Positions 14,979 through 21,722 of a stretch of 23,784 bases of DNA are shown here, one piece after another. This DNA comes from JAIBJP01 sp036506175. GTDB lineage: Bacteria; Actinomycetota; Thermoleophilia; Gaiellales; Gaiellaceae. Within the stretch, counting starts at the first letter, position 1. Each line of letters opens with the position of its first letter. Under the pieces are notes generated by a model. The model saw nothing but the letters and a program-made list of their open reading frames with translations, was not told where the DNA came from and made no database searches. Location: the NCBI GenBank assembly GCA_036506175.1, contig DASXSE010000082.1:1-23784 (forward strand), in the 5' to 3' direction. The translations under genes and the position numbers were made by a program.

Positions 14979-15000
14979 GTCTCTACCGCAGGGTAGAGAC
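14979..15000 (-). promoter_or_regulatory. Perfect hairpin abutting the rRNA methyltransferase start codon
   Basis: Read on the minus strand, GTCTCTACC, loop CTGC and GGTAGAGAC form an exact 9-bp stem that ends one base before the ATG at 14978. It contains the stop codon of the YjbQ gene (14983-14985). No T-run follows, so it is more likely to affect translation coupling or mRNA stability than to terminate transcription. Confidence 0.5.
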
Positions 15001-15381
15001 GTACACCTTGCGGCGGCGGGGGCCGTCGAACTCGCAGAAGAAGATGCCCTGGTAGGTGCCGAGCGCGAGGTCGCCGCGCTCCAGCGGGACAAGCACCTGG
15101 GGACTGGCGAGCGACGCGCGGAAATGAGCAGGCGCATTCGGCCCGTCGGCGTCGTCGTGGCGCCAGCGCCAGTCCTCGCCCACGATCCGTTCGAAGGCCT
15201 GCTCGAAGTCCTCCATGAGCTCGGGATCGATTTTCTCGTTGATGGTCACGCCCGCCGTCGTGTGCGGAACGTAGACGAGCGCAGCCGAGGCATCACCGTT
15301 ACCCCCGACCGCCGCTCGCACTTGATCCGTGATGTTGACGAGCTGCGTCTTGCGCTCGGTCTGAAGCTCGATCTCCCGCAC
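14983..15381 (-). CDS. YjbQ / UPF0047 family protein
   Basis: This is a 132-residue protein of the YjbQ (UPF0047) family. The family hallmarks are present: YVPHTTAGVTINEKIDPELMED, HDDADGPNAPAHFRASL and the C-terminal LGTYQGIFFCEFDGPRRRKV block. Some family members can replace thiamine-phosphate synthase in E. coli when overproduced, but the physiological role is uncertain. The GTG at 15381 is preceded by TAGGAT 8 nt upstream and by no ribosome site, so a leaderless start is likely. It is divergent from the metallopeptidase gene with only 22 bp between the two start codons. It is probably co-transcribed with the methyltransferase downstream, whose start lies 4 nt beyond the YjbQ stop codon. 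Confidence 0.92.
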   Translation of the reverse strand: MREIELQTERKTQLVNITDQVRAAVGGNGDASAALVYVPHTTAGVTINEKIDPELMEDFEQAFERIVGEDWRWRHDDADGPNAPAHFRASLASPQVLVPLERGDLALGTYQGIFFCEFDGPRRRKVYVSTLR

Positions 15382-15388
15382 GCCGGAC

Positions 15389-15395
15389 TATCCTA
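15389..15395. promoter_or_regulatory. Shared -10 element for two divergent leaderless genes
   Basis: TATCCT (15389-15394) lies 9 nt before the plus-strand ATG at 15404. Its complement TAGGAT (15395-15390) lies 8 nt before the minus-strand GTG at 15381. Both read as -10 boxes at leaderless spacing and overlap by 5 bp. No good -35 is visible for either direction. Confidence 0.45.
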
Positions 15396-15403
15396 CGGGA
15401 CAC

Positions 15404-16888
15404 ATGGCCACTGCCCCGGCAGCCCTGGACGCCTACCGGGAGGAGGCCGACAGCTTCATCGCCGCCCTGGACGAGGAGTACTACCTCCACTTCGCCGGGC
15501 TGAAGGAAGCGTTCGAGCTCACCCCGATCTACGAGCGATATTCCGACCTGACGACGCTCGACGCTTGTCGCCGGCTCGGAGAGGCCGCGGACGCTGGAGA
15601 AGGCTCGACGGAGCTTTGGCGCTTCGCGTGCGAGGGCTACATGGGCGACCTCACCCGCGCGGAGGCAGAGGAGATTGCCGGCTTGGAAGCCTCGCTGACG
15701 GCCACCGTCGACGCGGAGGAGATCGGCTTCCGCCTCCTGCGGCCCGCAATCGCCAACGAGCCTGATCGGGCGCGACGCGAGCGGCTCGACCGTGCGCGGA
15801 CGGAATTGACGGCAGCGGACCTCGCTCCGCACTACGTGACGATCGCCGAGAGGCGGCGGGAAGCGGTGCACAAGATCGGAGCCGAGACGTATCGCAACCT
15901 CTATGAACGCTTCGGCTTCCCGCTCGAGCGGCTCGCCCATCAATGCGAGCGCTTCCTCTCGGACACGGAGGACGTGTACGTCCGCTCGTTCGACCGGCTG
16001 TTCCGGAGCCGACTCGGAATCCCCCTCGAAGAGGGAAAGCGGTGGGACGTGCCGCGCCTCTTCCGAGCCAGCGAGTGGGACGCGGGCTTCCCCGCGGACA
16101 GGATGCTGCCCGCGCTCGAGGCGACGCTTGCCGGGCTCGGCATCGATCTGCGCAGGCAGGAGAACGTCCACCTCGACCTCGAGCCACGGCCCACCAAGAC
16201 TCCACGCGCGTTCTGCGCCCCAATCGAGGTCCCCGGCCGGGTGATGCTCGTCATCCAACCGATTGGCGGTCCGGACGACTGGCATGCCCTCTTCCACGAG
16301 GCCGGCCATACCGAGCACTATGCACACACGTCGGCGAATCTCCCGGTCGAGGCCCGGAGGCTGGGCGACAACGCCGTCACCGAGGGCTGGGCAATGGTGC
16401 TCGAGCTGCTGATCAACGACCCTGTTTGGCTGGGACGCCGACTCGATTTCGCTCGACCGGAGGACTTCGCGGTCGAGGGTACGACCGGCCTCCTCTATTT
16501 CATACGGCGCTATGCGGCGAAGTTCCTCTACGAGCTCGAGCTGCACGCGGACGCCGAGCTCTCGTCGATGAAAGACCGCTACGTCGAGCGCATGCAGGAC
16601 GCGCTCAAGCTGGAGATGTCGGAGGCTGACTACCTCGCCGACGTCGACCCGGGCTTCTACTCGTCCAGCTACCTCCGCGCGTGGGCGTTCGAAGCGCTTC
16701 TCCGTGGCTTTCTCCGCGAGGAGTTCGGCAGCGACTGGTTCGCGCGCCGAGAAGCGGGGTCGCTGCTGCGCGAAATGTGGTCAGAGGGGCAGCGCCTCAC
16801 CGCCGACGAGCTGATCGAGGAGGTCATGGGAGCGGAGCTCGAGCTGACCGCCGTCGCTGAGCGGATCGCAGAGGGAGTGGGCCGTTGA
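15404..16888 (+). CDS. Zinc metallopeptidase of the gluzincin (M3/M2-like) type
   Basis: This 494-residue, probably cytosolic, largely helical protein carries the zinc motif HEAGH (298-302, within LFHEAGHTEHYAH). A downstream Glu327 in TEGWAM is the expected third zinc ligand. This is the HExxH...E arrangement of gluzincins such as oligoendopeptidase F (M3) and the ACE family (M2). PFCAPIEVPG-like and RYAAKFLYELELH segments resemble the substrate-binding region of these enzymes. The N-terminal ~200 residues are helical and less conserved. There is no signal peptide. It probably cuts peptides in the cytosol. The ATG at 15404 lies 9 nt after TATCCT, so the mRNA is probably leaderless. The last four bases overlap the TTG start of the next gene, implying coupled expression. 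Confidence 0.82.
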   Translation: MATAPAALDAYREEADSFIAALDEEYYLHFAGLKEAFELTPIYERYSDLTTLDACRRLGEAADAGEGSTELWRFACEGYMGDLTRAEAEEIAGLEASLTATVDAEEIGFRLLRPAIANEPDRARRERLDRARTELTAADLAPHYVTIAERRREAVHKIGAETYRNLYERFGFPLERLAHQCERFLSDTEDVYVRSFDRLFRSRLGIPLEEGKRWDVPRLFRASEWDAGFPADRMLPALEATLAGLGIDLRRQENVHLDLEPRPTKTPRAFCAPIEVPGRVMLVIQPIGGPDDWHALFHEAGHTEHYAHTSANLPVEARRLGDNAVTEGWAMVLELLINDPVWLGRRLDFARPEDFAVEGTTGLLYFIRRYAAKFLYELELHADAELSSMKDRYVERMQDALKLEMSEADYLADVDPGFYSSSYLRAWAFEALLRGFLREEFGSDWFARREAGSLLREMWSEGQRLTADELIEEVMGAELELTAVAERIAEGVGR

Positions 16889-18222
16889 GGCGGGTCCTGA
16901 TCGCGGGTGCGGCGGGCCGCGACTTCCACAACTTCAACGTGGCGTTTCGAGGACGAGACGACGTCCGCGTGGTCGCCTTCACCGCGACGCAGATCCCGGA
17001 CATTGACGGGCGCGTCTACCCGCCCGCGCTGGCCGGGCCGGGCTATCCCGACGGGATCCCGATCATTCCCGAGGAGGAGCTCGCCGATCTCGTTCGCCGC
17101 GAGGAGATCGACGAGGTCGTCTTCGCATATTCCGACGTCACTCACGAACACGTCATGCACGTCGGCTCGACAGCTCTCGCCGCCGGCGCCGACTACGTCC
17201 TCCTCGGGCCGCGCTCGACCGAGCTCCAAACCCGCAAACCGGTGGTTGCCATCTGCGCCGTCCGCACGGGCTCCGGCAAGAGTCAGACGACGCGACACAT
17301 TGCGTCGATTCTCCGCGGAGCAGGCAAGCGGGTCGCCGTCCTGCGTCATCCGATGCCGTACGGCGACCTGACGAAGCAGGCCGTTCAGCGCTTCGAGCGC
17401 TACGAAGATCTCGACGCGGCCGACGCCACGATCGAGGAACGGGAGGAGTACGAACCCCACATCGCCGAGGGAAACATCGTGTTCGCCGGGATCGACTACG
17501 CAGCGATCCTCGCGCGGGCCGAAGATGAGGCCGACGTCATCGTGTGGGACGGAGGCAACAACGACACACCGTTCATCCATCCGACGCTCCACGTCGTCGT
17601 GGTCGACCCGCACCGGCCCGGCCACGAACTGCGCTACCACCCGGGCGAGCAGAACCTGCGCATGGCCGACGTCTGCGTCGTCAACAAGACGGACACCGCA
17701 CCGCCGGAAGGCGTCGAGGCGGTCATCGAGTCGATCAGGTCGGTGAATCCGAACGCCCGGATCGTCCGCGCCGCCTCTCCTTTCATCGTCGAGCAGGACA
17801 CGCACGAGATCGCGGGCAAGCGCGTGCTTGCGATCGAGGACGGACCGACGTTGACGCACGGAGAGATGAGCTACGGCGCGGCGGTTCTGGCCGCCAAGCA
17901 GAACGGCGCCGCCGAGCTCGTCGACCCTAGGCCGTTCGCGGTTGGCTCCATCAAGGACACGCTCGCCAAGTACCCGCACGTGACGGAGCTCCTGCCGGCC
18001 ATGGGCTACGGCCGCAAGCAGATGGAGGAGCTGCGGGAGACGATTGCTCGGTCGAACGCAGACCTCGTCCTCATCGGGACGCCGATCGACCTCCGGCGCG
18101 TCATCGATCTCGACAAGCCGGCTCTGCGGGTCACCTACCGCCTGCAAGAGCTCGGGAAGCCGACGCTGGCGGAGCTGCTCGCAGAGCGCGGCATCATCGA
18201 CTCGGTCCAGGCGCCCGCCTAA
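16885..18222 (+). CDS. Cyclic 2,3-diphosphoglycerate synthetase-like P-loop protein
   Basis: The 445-residue protein has an N-terminal Rossmann-like segment (RRVLIAGAAGRDFHNFN) and a P-loop RTGSGKSQTTR (127-137, Lys132). Further blocks are VIVWDGGNNDTPF, VVVDPHRPGHE and VCVVNKTDTA (NKxD, a guanine-type motif). This layout is that of the cDPGS family, first known from thermophilic methanogens, where it makes cyclic 2,3-diphosphoglycerate. Bacterial relatives are widespread and mostly uncharacterised, so the product here is uncertain. The TTG at 16885 overlaps the previous stop codon (TTGA), so it is translated together with the metallopeptidase. Carbamate kinase follows after 10 nt, apparently with its own promoter inside the end of this gene. 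Confidence 0.85.
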   Translation: MRRVLIAGAAGRDFHNFNVAFRGRDDVRVVAFTATQIPDIDGRVYPPALAGPGYPDGIPIIPEEELADLVRREEIDEVVFAYSDVTHEHVMHVGSTALAAGADYVLLGPRSTELQTRKPVVAICAVRTGSGKSQTTRHIASILRGAGKRVAVLRHPMPYGDLTKQAVQRFERYEDLDAADATIEEREEYEPHIAEGNIVFAGIDYAAILARAEDEADVIVWDGGNNDTPFIHPTLHVVVVDPHRPGHELRYHPGEQNLRMADVCVVNKTDTAPPEGVEAVIESIRSVNPNARIVRAASPFIVEQDTHEIAGKRVLAIEDGPTLTHGEMSYGAAVLAAKQNGAAELVDPRPFAVGSIKDTLAKYPHVTELLPAMGYGRKQMEELRETIARSNADLVLIGTPIDLRRVIDLDKPALRVTYRLQELGKPTLAELLAERGIIDSVQAPA

Positions 18223-18225
18223 CAT
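18197..18225 (+). promoter_or_regulatory. Probable promoter of leaderless carbamate kinase gene
   Basis: TCGACT (18197-18202), a 17-bp spacer and TAACAT (18220-18225), then 7 nt to the GTG at 18233. The -10 box overlaps the stop codon of the preceding gene. No ribosome site is present. Confidence 0.45.
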
Positions 18226-18232
18226 CGACAGC

Positions 18233-19153
18233 GTGCTGACGGTCATCGCGCTGGGCGGGAACGCGCTCATGCAGCCCGGCGAGCGAGGCACGGCGGCGGA
18301 GCAGCGCGCCAATCTGGCGGCGACCTTCCGGGCGATCGAGCCGCTCATCCATGACGGGCCGTTCGTGATCACGCATGGAAACGGGCCACAAGTGGGCAAC
18401 GAGCTCCTGCGCCAGGAGCTGGCGAGCGCCGAGGCGCCCCCGCTCCCGCTCTACGTCGCAGTCGCCCAGACACAGGCCGAGATCGGCGCGCTCGTCGCTG
18501 CCGAGCTCGAGCCGGTCGCCCGTCAAGCGGTCGCGGTCGTGATGACACGGGTCGTGGTGAGCCCCGACGATCCGGCCTTCGCGAACCCAACAAAGCCCGT
18601 CGGGCCTTTCTACGCTGGCGACCGGGCCGAGGCGCTGCGAGAGGAACGCGGCTGGGCAGTAAAAGAGGATGCCGGCCGCGGCTGGCGGCGAGTCGTTCCG
18701 TCGCCGAAGCCGCTCGAGGTGCTCGAGCTGTCGGCGATTCGAACCCTGCTCGACCAGGGAGTGATCGTCGTCGCGGTGGGAGGTGGCGGCGTCCCCGTCG
18801 TTGCGAGGGACGGCCGGCACGATGGCATCGACGCCGTCATCGACAAGGATCATGCATCCGCGCTGCTCGCCGCCGGTCTCGGCGCCGACCGCCTTGTCAT
18901 CCTCACCCAGGTGCCGGCTGTCTACGAAGGGTTCGGCACCGACGAGAGCCGCGCGGTCGCGGAGCTGCAGCCGGGCCGCGACGACGGGATCATCGAGCAG
19001 CTCGCCGCCGGGAGCATGCGCCCGAAGGTCGAGGCCGCCTTTAGGTTCGTCACCGAGACCGGCGGCGAGGCGCTCATCGCGAGCGCGGAAGGTCTCGAAA
19101 AGGGGGAAGCCGGGACGCGGATTGTCCCGGCTTCTGGTGGACCTTCCACGTAG
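18233..19153 (+). CDS. arcC: Carbamate kinase
   Basis: The 306-residue length is typical of carbamate kinase, which transfers phosphate between carbamoyl phosphate and ADP. Motifs seen are IALGGNAL (5-12), FVITHGNGPQVGNELL, NPTKPVGPFY, VVAVGGGGVPV, DAVIDKDHASALLA and GSMRPKVEAA near the C-terminus. All are conserved in the family. The GTG at 18233 is the natural start, 7 nt after a TAACAT box. The nearby ornithine carbamoyltransferase (on the far side of hsp20) suggests carbamoyl-phosphate metabolism, for example citrulline breakdown yielding ATP, but no arginine deiminase gene is in the window. The last ~50 bases contain a strong hairpin that seems to end the opposing hsp20 transcript. Confidence 0.94.
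   Translation: MLTVIALGGNALMQPGERGTAAEQRANLAATFRAIEPLIHDGPFVITHGNGPQVGNELLRQELASAEAPPLPLYVAVAQTQAEIGALVAAELEPVARQAVAVVMTRVVVSPDDPAFANPTKPVGPFYAGDRAEALREERGWAVKEDAGRGWRRVVPSPKPLEVLELSAIRTLLDQGVIVVAVGGGGVPVVARDGRHDGIDAVIDKDHASALLAAGLGADRLVILTQVPAVYEGFGTDESRAVAELQPGRDDGIIEQLAAGSMRPKVEAAFRFVTETGGEALIASAEGLEKGEAGTRIVPASGGPST
19098..19134 (-). terminator. Probable terminator of hsp20 inside the carbamate kinase coding end
   Basis: An 11-bp exact stem (GAAGCCGGGAC / GTCCCGGCTTC, 19106-19116 and 19124-19134) with a 7-nt loop is followed on the minus strand by CCCCCTTTT. It lies 35-71 nt past the hsp20 stop codon. On the plus strand no T-run follows, so it works as a terminator only for hsp20. The T-run is short and interrupted by C, so efficiency is uncertain. 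Confidence 0.5.
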
Positions 19154-19168
19154 CGCCGCGTGAGCGGG

Positions 19169-19645
19169 CTACGACTTGCGTGTGACCTTGCCCTCGATCG
19201 CGTCCTGCGAGCCGATCTTGATGCGCTTCGGCTTCTGCTCCTCCGGCTTCGGGACGCGGACCTCCAAGACGCCGTCCTTGTAGTCCGCCTTGATGTCGTC
19301 CTCCTTCACGCCAGTGGGGAGCGTCACGCTGCGGGAGAACTGCCCGAAGCGCCGCTCGTAGCGGTAGAAGCGGTCGCCCGTGTGCTCTTGCTTCCGCTCG
19401 CGCTCACCGGAGACGGTCAAGACGTTGTCGTCGAGCTCGACGGCGACCTGGTCCTCCGGGATGCCCGGCAAGTCGAACGAGAGAACGAGCTCGTTCTCGG
19501 TCTCCCAAACGTCGACGGCCGGCAGCCACGTCGAGCTCTGGCCGTTACCCGGGGCGGTCACGCCCCCGAGCTGGCCCATCCAGCGGCCCATTTCGTTCTG
19601 GAGGGCGGCGAGCTCGCGGAACGGTTCCCAACGAACGAGTGCCAT
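19169..19645 (-). CDS. Small heat-shock protein Hsp20 (alpha-crystallin family)
   Basis: This 158-residue ATP-independent holdase prevents aggregation of unfolded proteins. It begins MALVRWEPFRELAALQNEM, a typical bacterial Hsp20 start. The alpha-crystallin domain follows (WLPAVDVWETENELVLSFDL, LTVSGERE, then the GQFSRSVTLPTGV and YKDGVLEVRVPK blocks) and the oligomer-bridging IxI motif appears as RIKIG near the C-terminus. ATG 19645 is chosen because AAAGGGGG (19653-19660) lies 7 nt before it; a GTG ten codons upstream would place the ribosome site inside the gene. It has a near-perfect promoter that shares its -35 with the divergent argF-like gene. No HAIR or CIRCE element is seen. Confidence 0.95.
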   Translation of the reverse strand: MALVRWEPFRELAALQNEMGRWMGQLGGVTAPGNGQSSTWLPAVDVWETENELVLSFDLPGIPEDQVAVELDDNVLTVSGERERKQEHTGDRFYRYERRFGQFSRSVTLPTGVKEDDIKADYKDGVLEVRVPKPEEQKPKRIKIGSQDAIEGKVTRKS

Positions 19646-19679
19646 ATCGCAACCCCCTTTCGGATTTGAAAGCACTACT

Positions 19680-19708
19680 AGGATAAAACCTTAGCGCCTT
19701 ATTGTCAA
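19680..19708 (-). promoter_or_regulatory. Strong promoter of hsp20
   Basis: On the minus strand, TTGACA (19708-19703) and TATCCT (19685-19680) are separated by exactly 17 bp. Transcription would start near 19673, giving a leader of about 28 nt with the AAAGGGGG ribosome site. The -35 hexamer overlaps that of the divergent promoter by 5 bp. Confidence 0.75.
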
Positions 19709-19729
19709 GTTCGCGCGAAACGCTAGGAT
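19702..19729 (+). promoter_or_regulatory. Promoter of leaderless ornithine carbamoyltransferase gene
   Basis: TTGTCA (19702-19707), a 16-bp spacer and TAGGAT (19724-19729) end 7 nt before the ATG at 19737, so the transcript should begin at the start codon. An imperfect inverted repeat CCTTAGCG (19689-19696) / CGCTAGG (19721-19727) frames the shared -35 area and could be a regulator site. Confidence 0.65.
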
Positions 19730-19736
19730 CTGCGCC

Positions 19737-20675
19737 ATGGTCAGCGTCCAGCTGAAGGGCCGCGACTTCCTCCGAATTCGCGACTGGGAGCCTGACGAGC
19801 TCCTCACAGCCCTCGACCTCGCGGATCGCCTCAAGGCCCGCCAGCGCGAGCGCGTGGAGCATCGTCTCCTCGAGGGACGAACTCTCGGGATGATCTTCCA
19901 GAAGCCTTCGACGCGGACGCGCGTGTCCTTCGAGGTGGGAATCGCCCAGCTAGGGGGAACCGGGCTCTATCTCGCCGCCGCCGACCTCCAGCTCGGTCGT
20001 GGGGAGACCATCAAGGACACGGCCCGCGTCCTTTCCCGCTACCTCGACGGGATCATGATCCGCACGTTCGCGCAAAGCGACGTCGACGAGCTCGCCGAGC
20101 ACGCCGACATCCCCGTCATCAACGGGCTGACGGACGAGTTCCACCCGTGCCAGGCGCTGGCCGACGTGATGACGATCCGCGAGCGCTTCGGCGGGTTCGA
20201 CGGCGTCCGCGTCACCTACCTCGGCGACGGCAACAACGTCTGCCATTCGCTCATGGTCGCGTGCGCCAAGCTCGGGATGGATTTCACCGCGGCAACGCCA
20301 GAGGGGTACGAGCCCGACCGGGAAGTCCTCGGGTGGGCGTTGGAGGCGGCGGGGGCGTCAGGGGGGTCGGTGGAGATCCGGCACGACCCGCGCGGAGCGT
20401 CTGAGGGAGCCGACGTCCTCTACACCGACGTCTGGACGAGTATGGGGCAGGACGAAGAGCGCACGCAGCGCGTGCTCGACCTCGCCGGCTACCGCGTCGA
20501 CGACGAGCTCCTGGGTCTGGCGAGTGACCGCGCGATCGTCCTCCACTGCCTCCCGGCGCACTATGGCGAGGAGATCACGGAGGAGATCGTCTACGGGCCC
20601 CGCTCAGCTGTCTGGGACCAGGCCGAAAATCGGCTGCACGCCCAGAAGGGGCTCATGGCTTCCGTCATCCGGTAA
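19737..20675 (+). CDS. argF: Ornithine carbamoyltransferase
   Basis: This 312-residue cytosolic enzyme makes citrulline from ornithine and carbamoyl phosphate, or the reverse. It has the carbamoyl-phosphate motif KPSTRTR (56-62), the DTARVLSRYLDGIMIRT block, FHPCQALAD (His136-Gln139), the ornithine-side YTDVWTSMG, and HCLPAHYGEEI (270-280). All catalytic blocks are intact and the length is normal. The start is leaderless, with TAGGAT 7 nt upstream. Carbamate kinase 0.6 kb away would favour a catabolic, ATP-forming direction, whereas no other arg biosynthesis genes are visible, so the direction cannot be settled from the sequence. The rhomboid gene starts 12 nt after its stop codon and is probably co-transcribed. 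Confidence 0.95.
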   Translation: MVSVQLKGRDFLRIRDWEPDELLTALDLADRLKARQRERVEHRLLEGRTLGMIFQKPSTRTRVSFEVGIAQLGGTGLYLAAADLQLGRGETIKDTARVLSRYLDGIMIRTFAQSDVDELAEHADIPVINGLTDEFHPCQALADVMTIRERFGGFDGVRVTYLGDGNNVCHSLMVACAKLGMDFTAATPEGYEPDREVLGWALEAAGASGGSVEIRHDPRGASEGADVLYTDVWTSMGQDEERTQRVLDLAGYRVDDELLGLASDRAIVLHCLPAHYGEEITEEIVYGPRSAVWDQAENRLHAQKGLMASVIR

Positions 20676-20687
20676 GGATGCAGGGGC

Positions 20688-21392
20688 GTGCTGCCCCTGC
20701 GAGACAACGTGCCTACGCGTCGATTCGCCGTGGTCACGGTCGCGATCATCGCGGCGAACTTCGCCGTCTGGCTCTTCTGGGAGAAGGCCGGCGTGAACCC
20801 CGGCTTCACTCAGGCGGTCGTGAAGGGGTCCTACTTTCCCTGCGAGGTGCAGGGGACGTGCGGGGAGCACGGGTTCTCCTGGCCGGTCAACGTCTTCACC
20901 TCGATGTTCCAGCATGCGGGGTGGGAGCACATCCTCGGAAACATGCTCTTCCTCTGGATCTTCGGCAACAACGTCGAGGACACGCTCGGACGCGTGCGCT
21001 TCGTCGGCTTCTATCTTCTCGGCGGCGTCGTGGCGACAGCTCTCCAGACGTTCATCACGCTCGAGTTCGGGTCGAATCGGGACGCGGCCGTGCCGAACCT
21101 CGGCGCCAGCGGCGCAATCGCGGCGGTGCTGGGCGCGTACTTCGTGCTCCTGCCCTGGAGTCGCGTGCTGACGTTCGTGATCCCGTTCTTCTTCTTCGAG
21201 CTGCCCGCGATGGTCTTCCTCGGGATCTGGTTCCTCTTTCAGCTGATCGACGGCGGCTTTTCCTTCGTTCAGCCGCAGGCCGGCGGCGGCGTGGCCTTCT
21301 TCGCGCACATCGGCGGCTTCCTCTTCGGGGCGCTGACGGTGAACCTGTGGGCGACCGGACGCCCGCGGCCGCTCAGACCTGCGTATACGTGA
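20688..21392 (+). CDS. Rhomboid family intramembrane serine protease
   Basis: This 234-residue protein has about six membrane segments. It shows the rhomboid signature: FQHAGWEHILGNMLFLWIFG (the His/Asn region that helps form the oxyanion site), NLGASGAI with the nucleophile Ser141, and AHIGGFLFG with catalytic His207. The start MLPLRDNVPTRRFAVVT is typical of the actinobacterial/cyanobacterial type of rhomboid. Substrates are unknown; these proteases release membrane-tethered domains. The GTG at 20688 has AAGGA 9 nt upstream, overlapping the argF stop codon. Its stop codon overlaps the next start (GTGA). This is the second candidate intramembrane protease in the window after the presenilin-like one. 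Confidence 0.93.
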   Translation: MLPLRDNVPTRRFAVVTVAIIAANFAVWLFWEKAGVNPGFTQAVVKGSYFPCEVQGTCGEHGFSWPVNVFTSMFQHAGWEHILGNMLFLWIFGNNVEDTLGRVRFVGFYLLGGVVATALQTFITLEFGSNRDAAVPNLGASGAIAAVLGAYFVLLPWSRVLTFVIPFFFFELPAMVFLGIWFLFQLIDGGFSFVQPQAGGGVAFFAHIGGFLFGALTVNLWATGRPRPLRPAYT

Positions 21393-21718
21393 GTTTCGAG
21401 GACCACGTCCGGCAGGCGCTCGAGTCGCTGCCGGCCGAGCTGCGCCAGGCGATGTCGAACGTGGAGATCGTCGTGGAAGACGAGAACCCGGAGGATCCGG
21501 ACCTCTTCGGCCTCTACCACGGCATTCCGTTGCCTGACCGGCACGACTACGCGGGCGTGCTTCCGGACAAGATCAGCATCTACCGCGTGCCGCTCGAGGA
21601 GGAGTTCGGGGACGATCCTGCGCTACTCGTCGAGGAGATCCGCGTCACCGTCCTCCACGAGGTCGCCCACCACTTCGGGATCGACGAAGAACGGCTTTCC
21701 GAGCTCGGCTGGTCCTAG
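21389..21718 (+). CDS. Minimal zincin metallopeptidase (PF06262-like)
   Basis: This 109-residue protein ends in TVLHEVAHHFGIDEERLSELGW, the HExxHH zinc motif of the minimal zincin family (His90, Glu91, His94). It is preceded by EDENPEDPDLFGLYHGIPL and KISIYRVPLE, also typical of that family. The family lacks a signal peptide and its natural substrate is unknown. The GTG at 21389 overlaps the rhomboid stop codon by 4 nt, so the two are translationally coupled. A much longer open frame upstream in the same phase is antisense-like composition overlapping the rhomboid gene and is not real. It converges on the DUF1360 gene, with 4 bp between the stop codons and no visible terminator. Confidence 0.9.
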   Translation: MSFEDHVRQALESLPAELRQAMSNVEIVVEDENPEDPDLFGLYHGIPLPDRHDYAGVLPDKISIYRVPLEEEFGDDPALLVEEIRVTVLHEVAHHFGIDEERLSELGWS

Positions 21719-21722
21719 TCGC

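Noticed and set aside
14979..15137. Upstream extension of the rRNA methyltransferase frame
   Set aside because: Overlaps the YjbQ gene and adds 53 low-complexity residues before a normal TRAM-domain start.
16669..18399. 576-residue minus-strand open frame opposite the cDPGS-like gene
   Set aside because: Shadow frame with low-complexity Arg/Asp/Val composition; the plus strand has an intact P-loop protein.
20678..21388. Upstream extension of the zincin reading frame through the rhomboid gene
   Set aside because: Arg-rich composition and complete overlap with the rhomboid gene; the coupled GTG at 21389 fits the family length.
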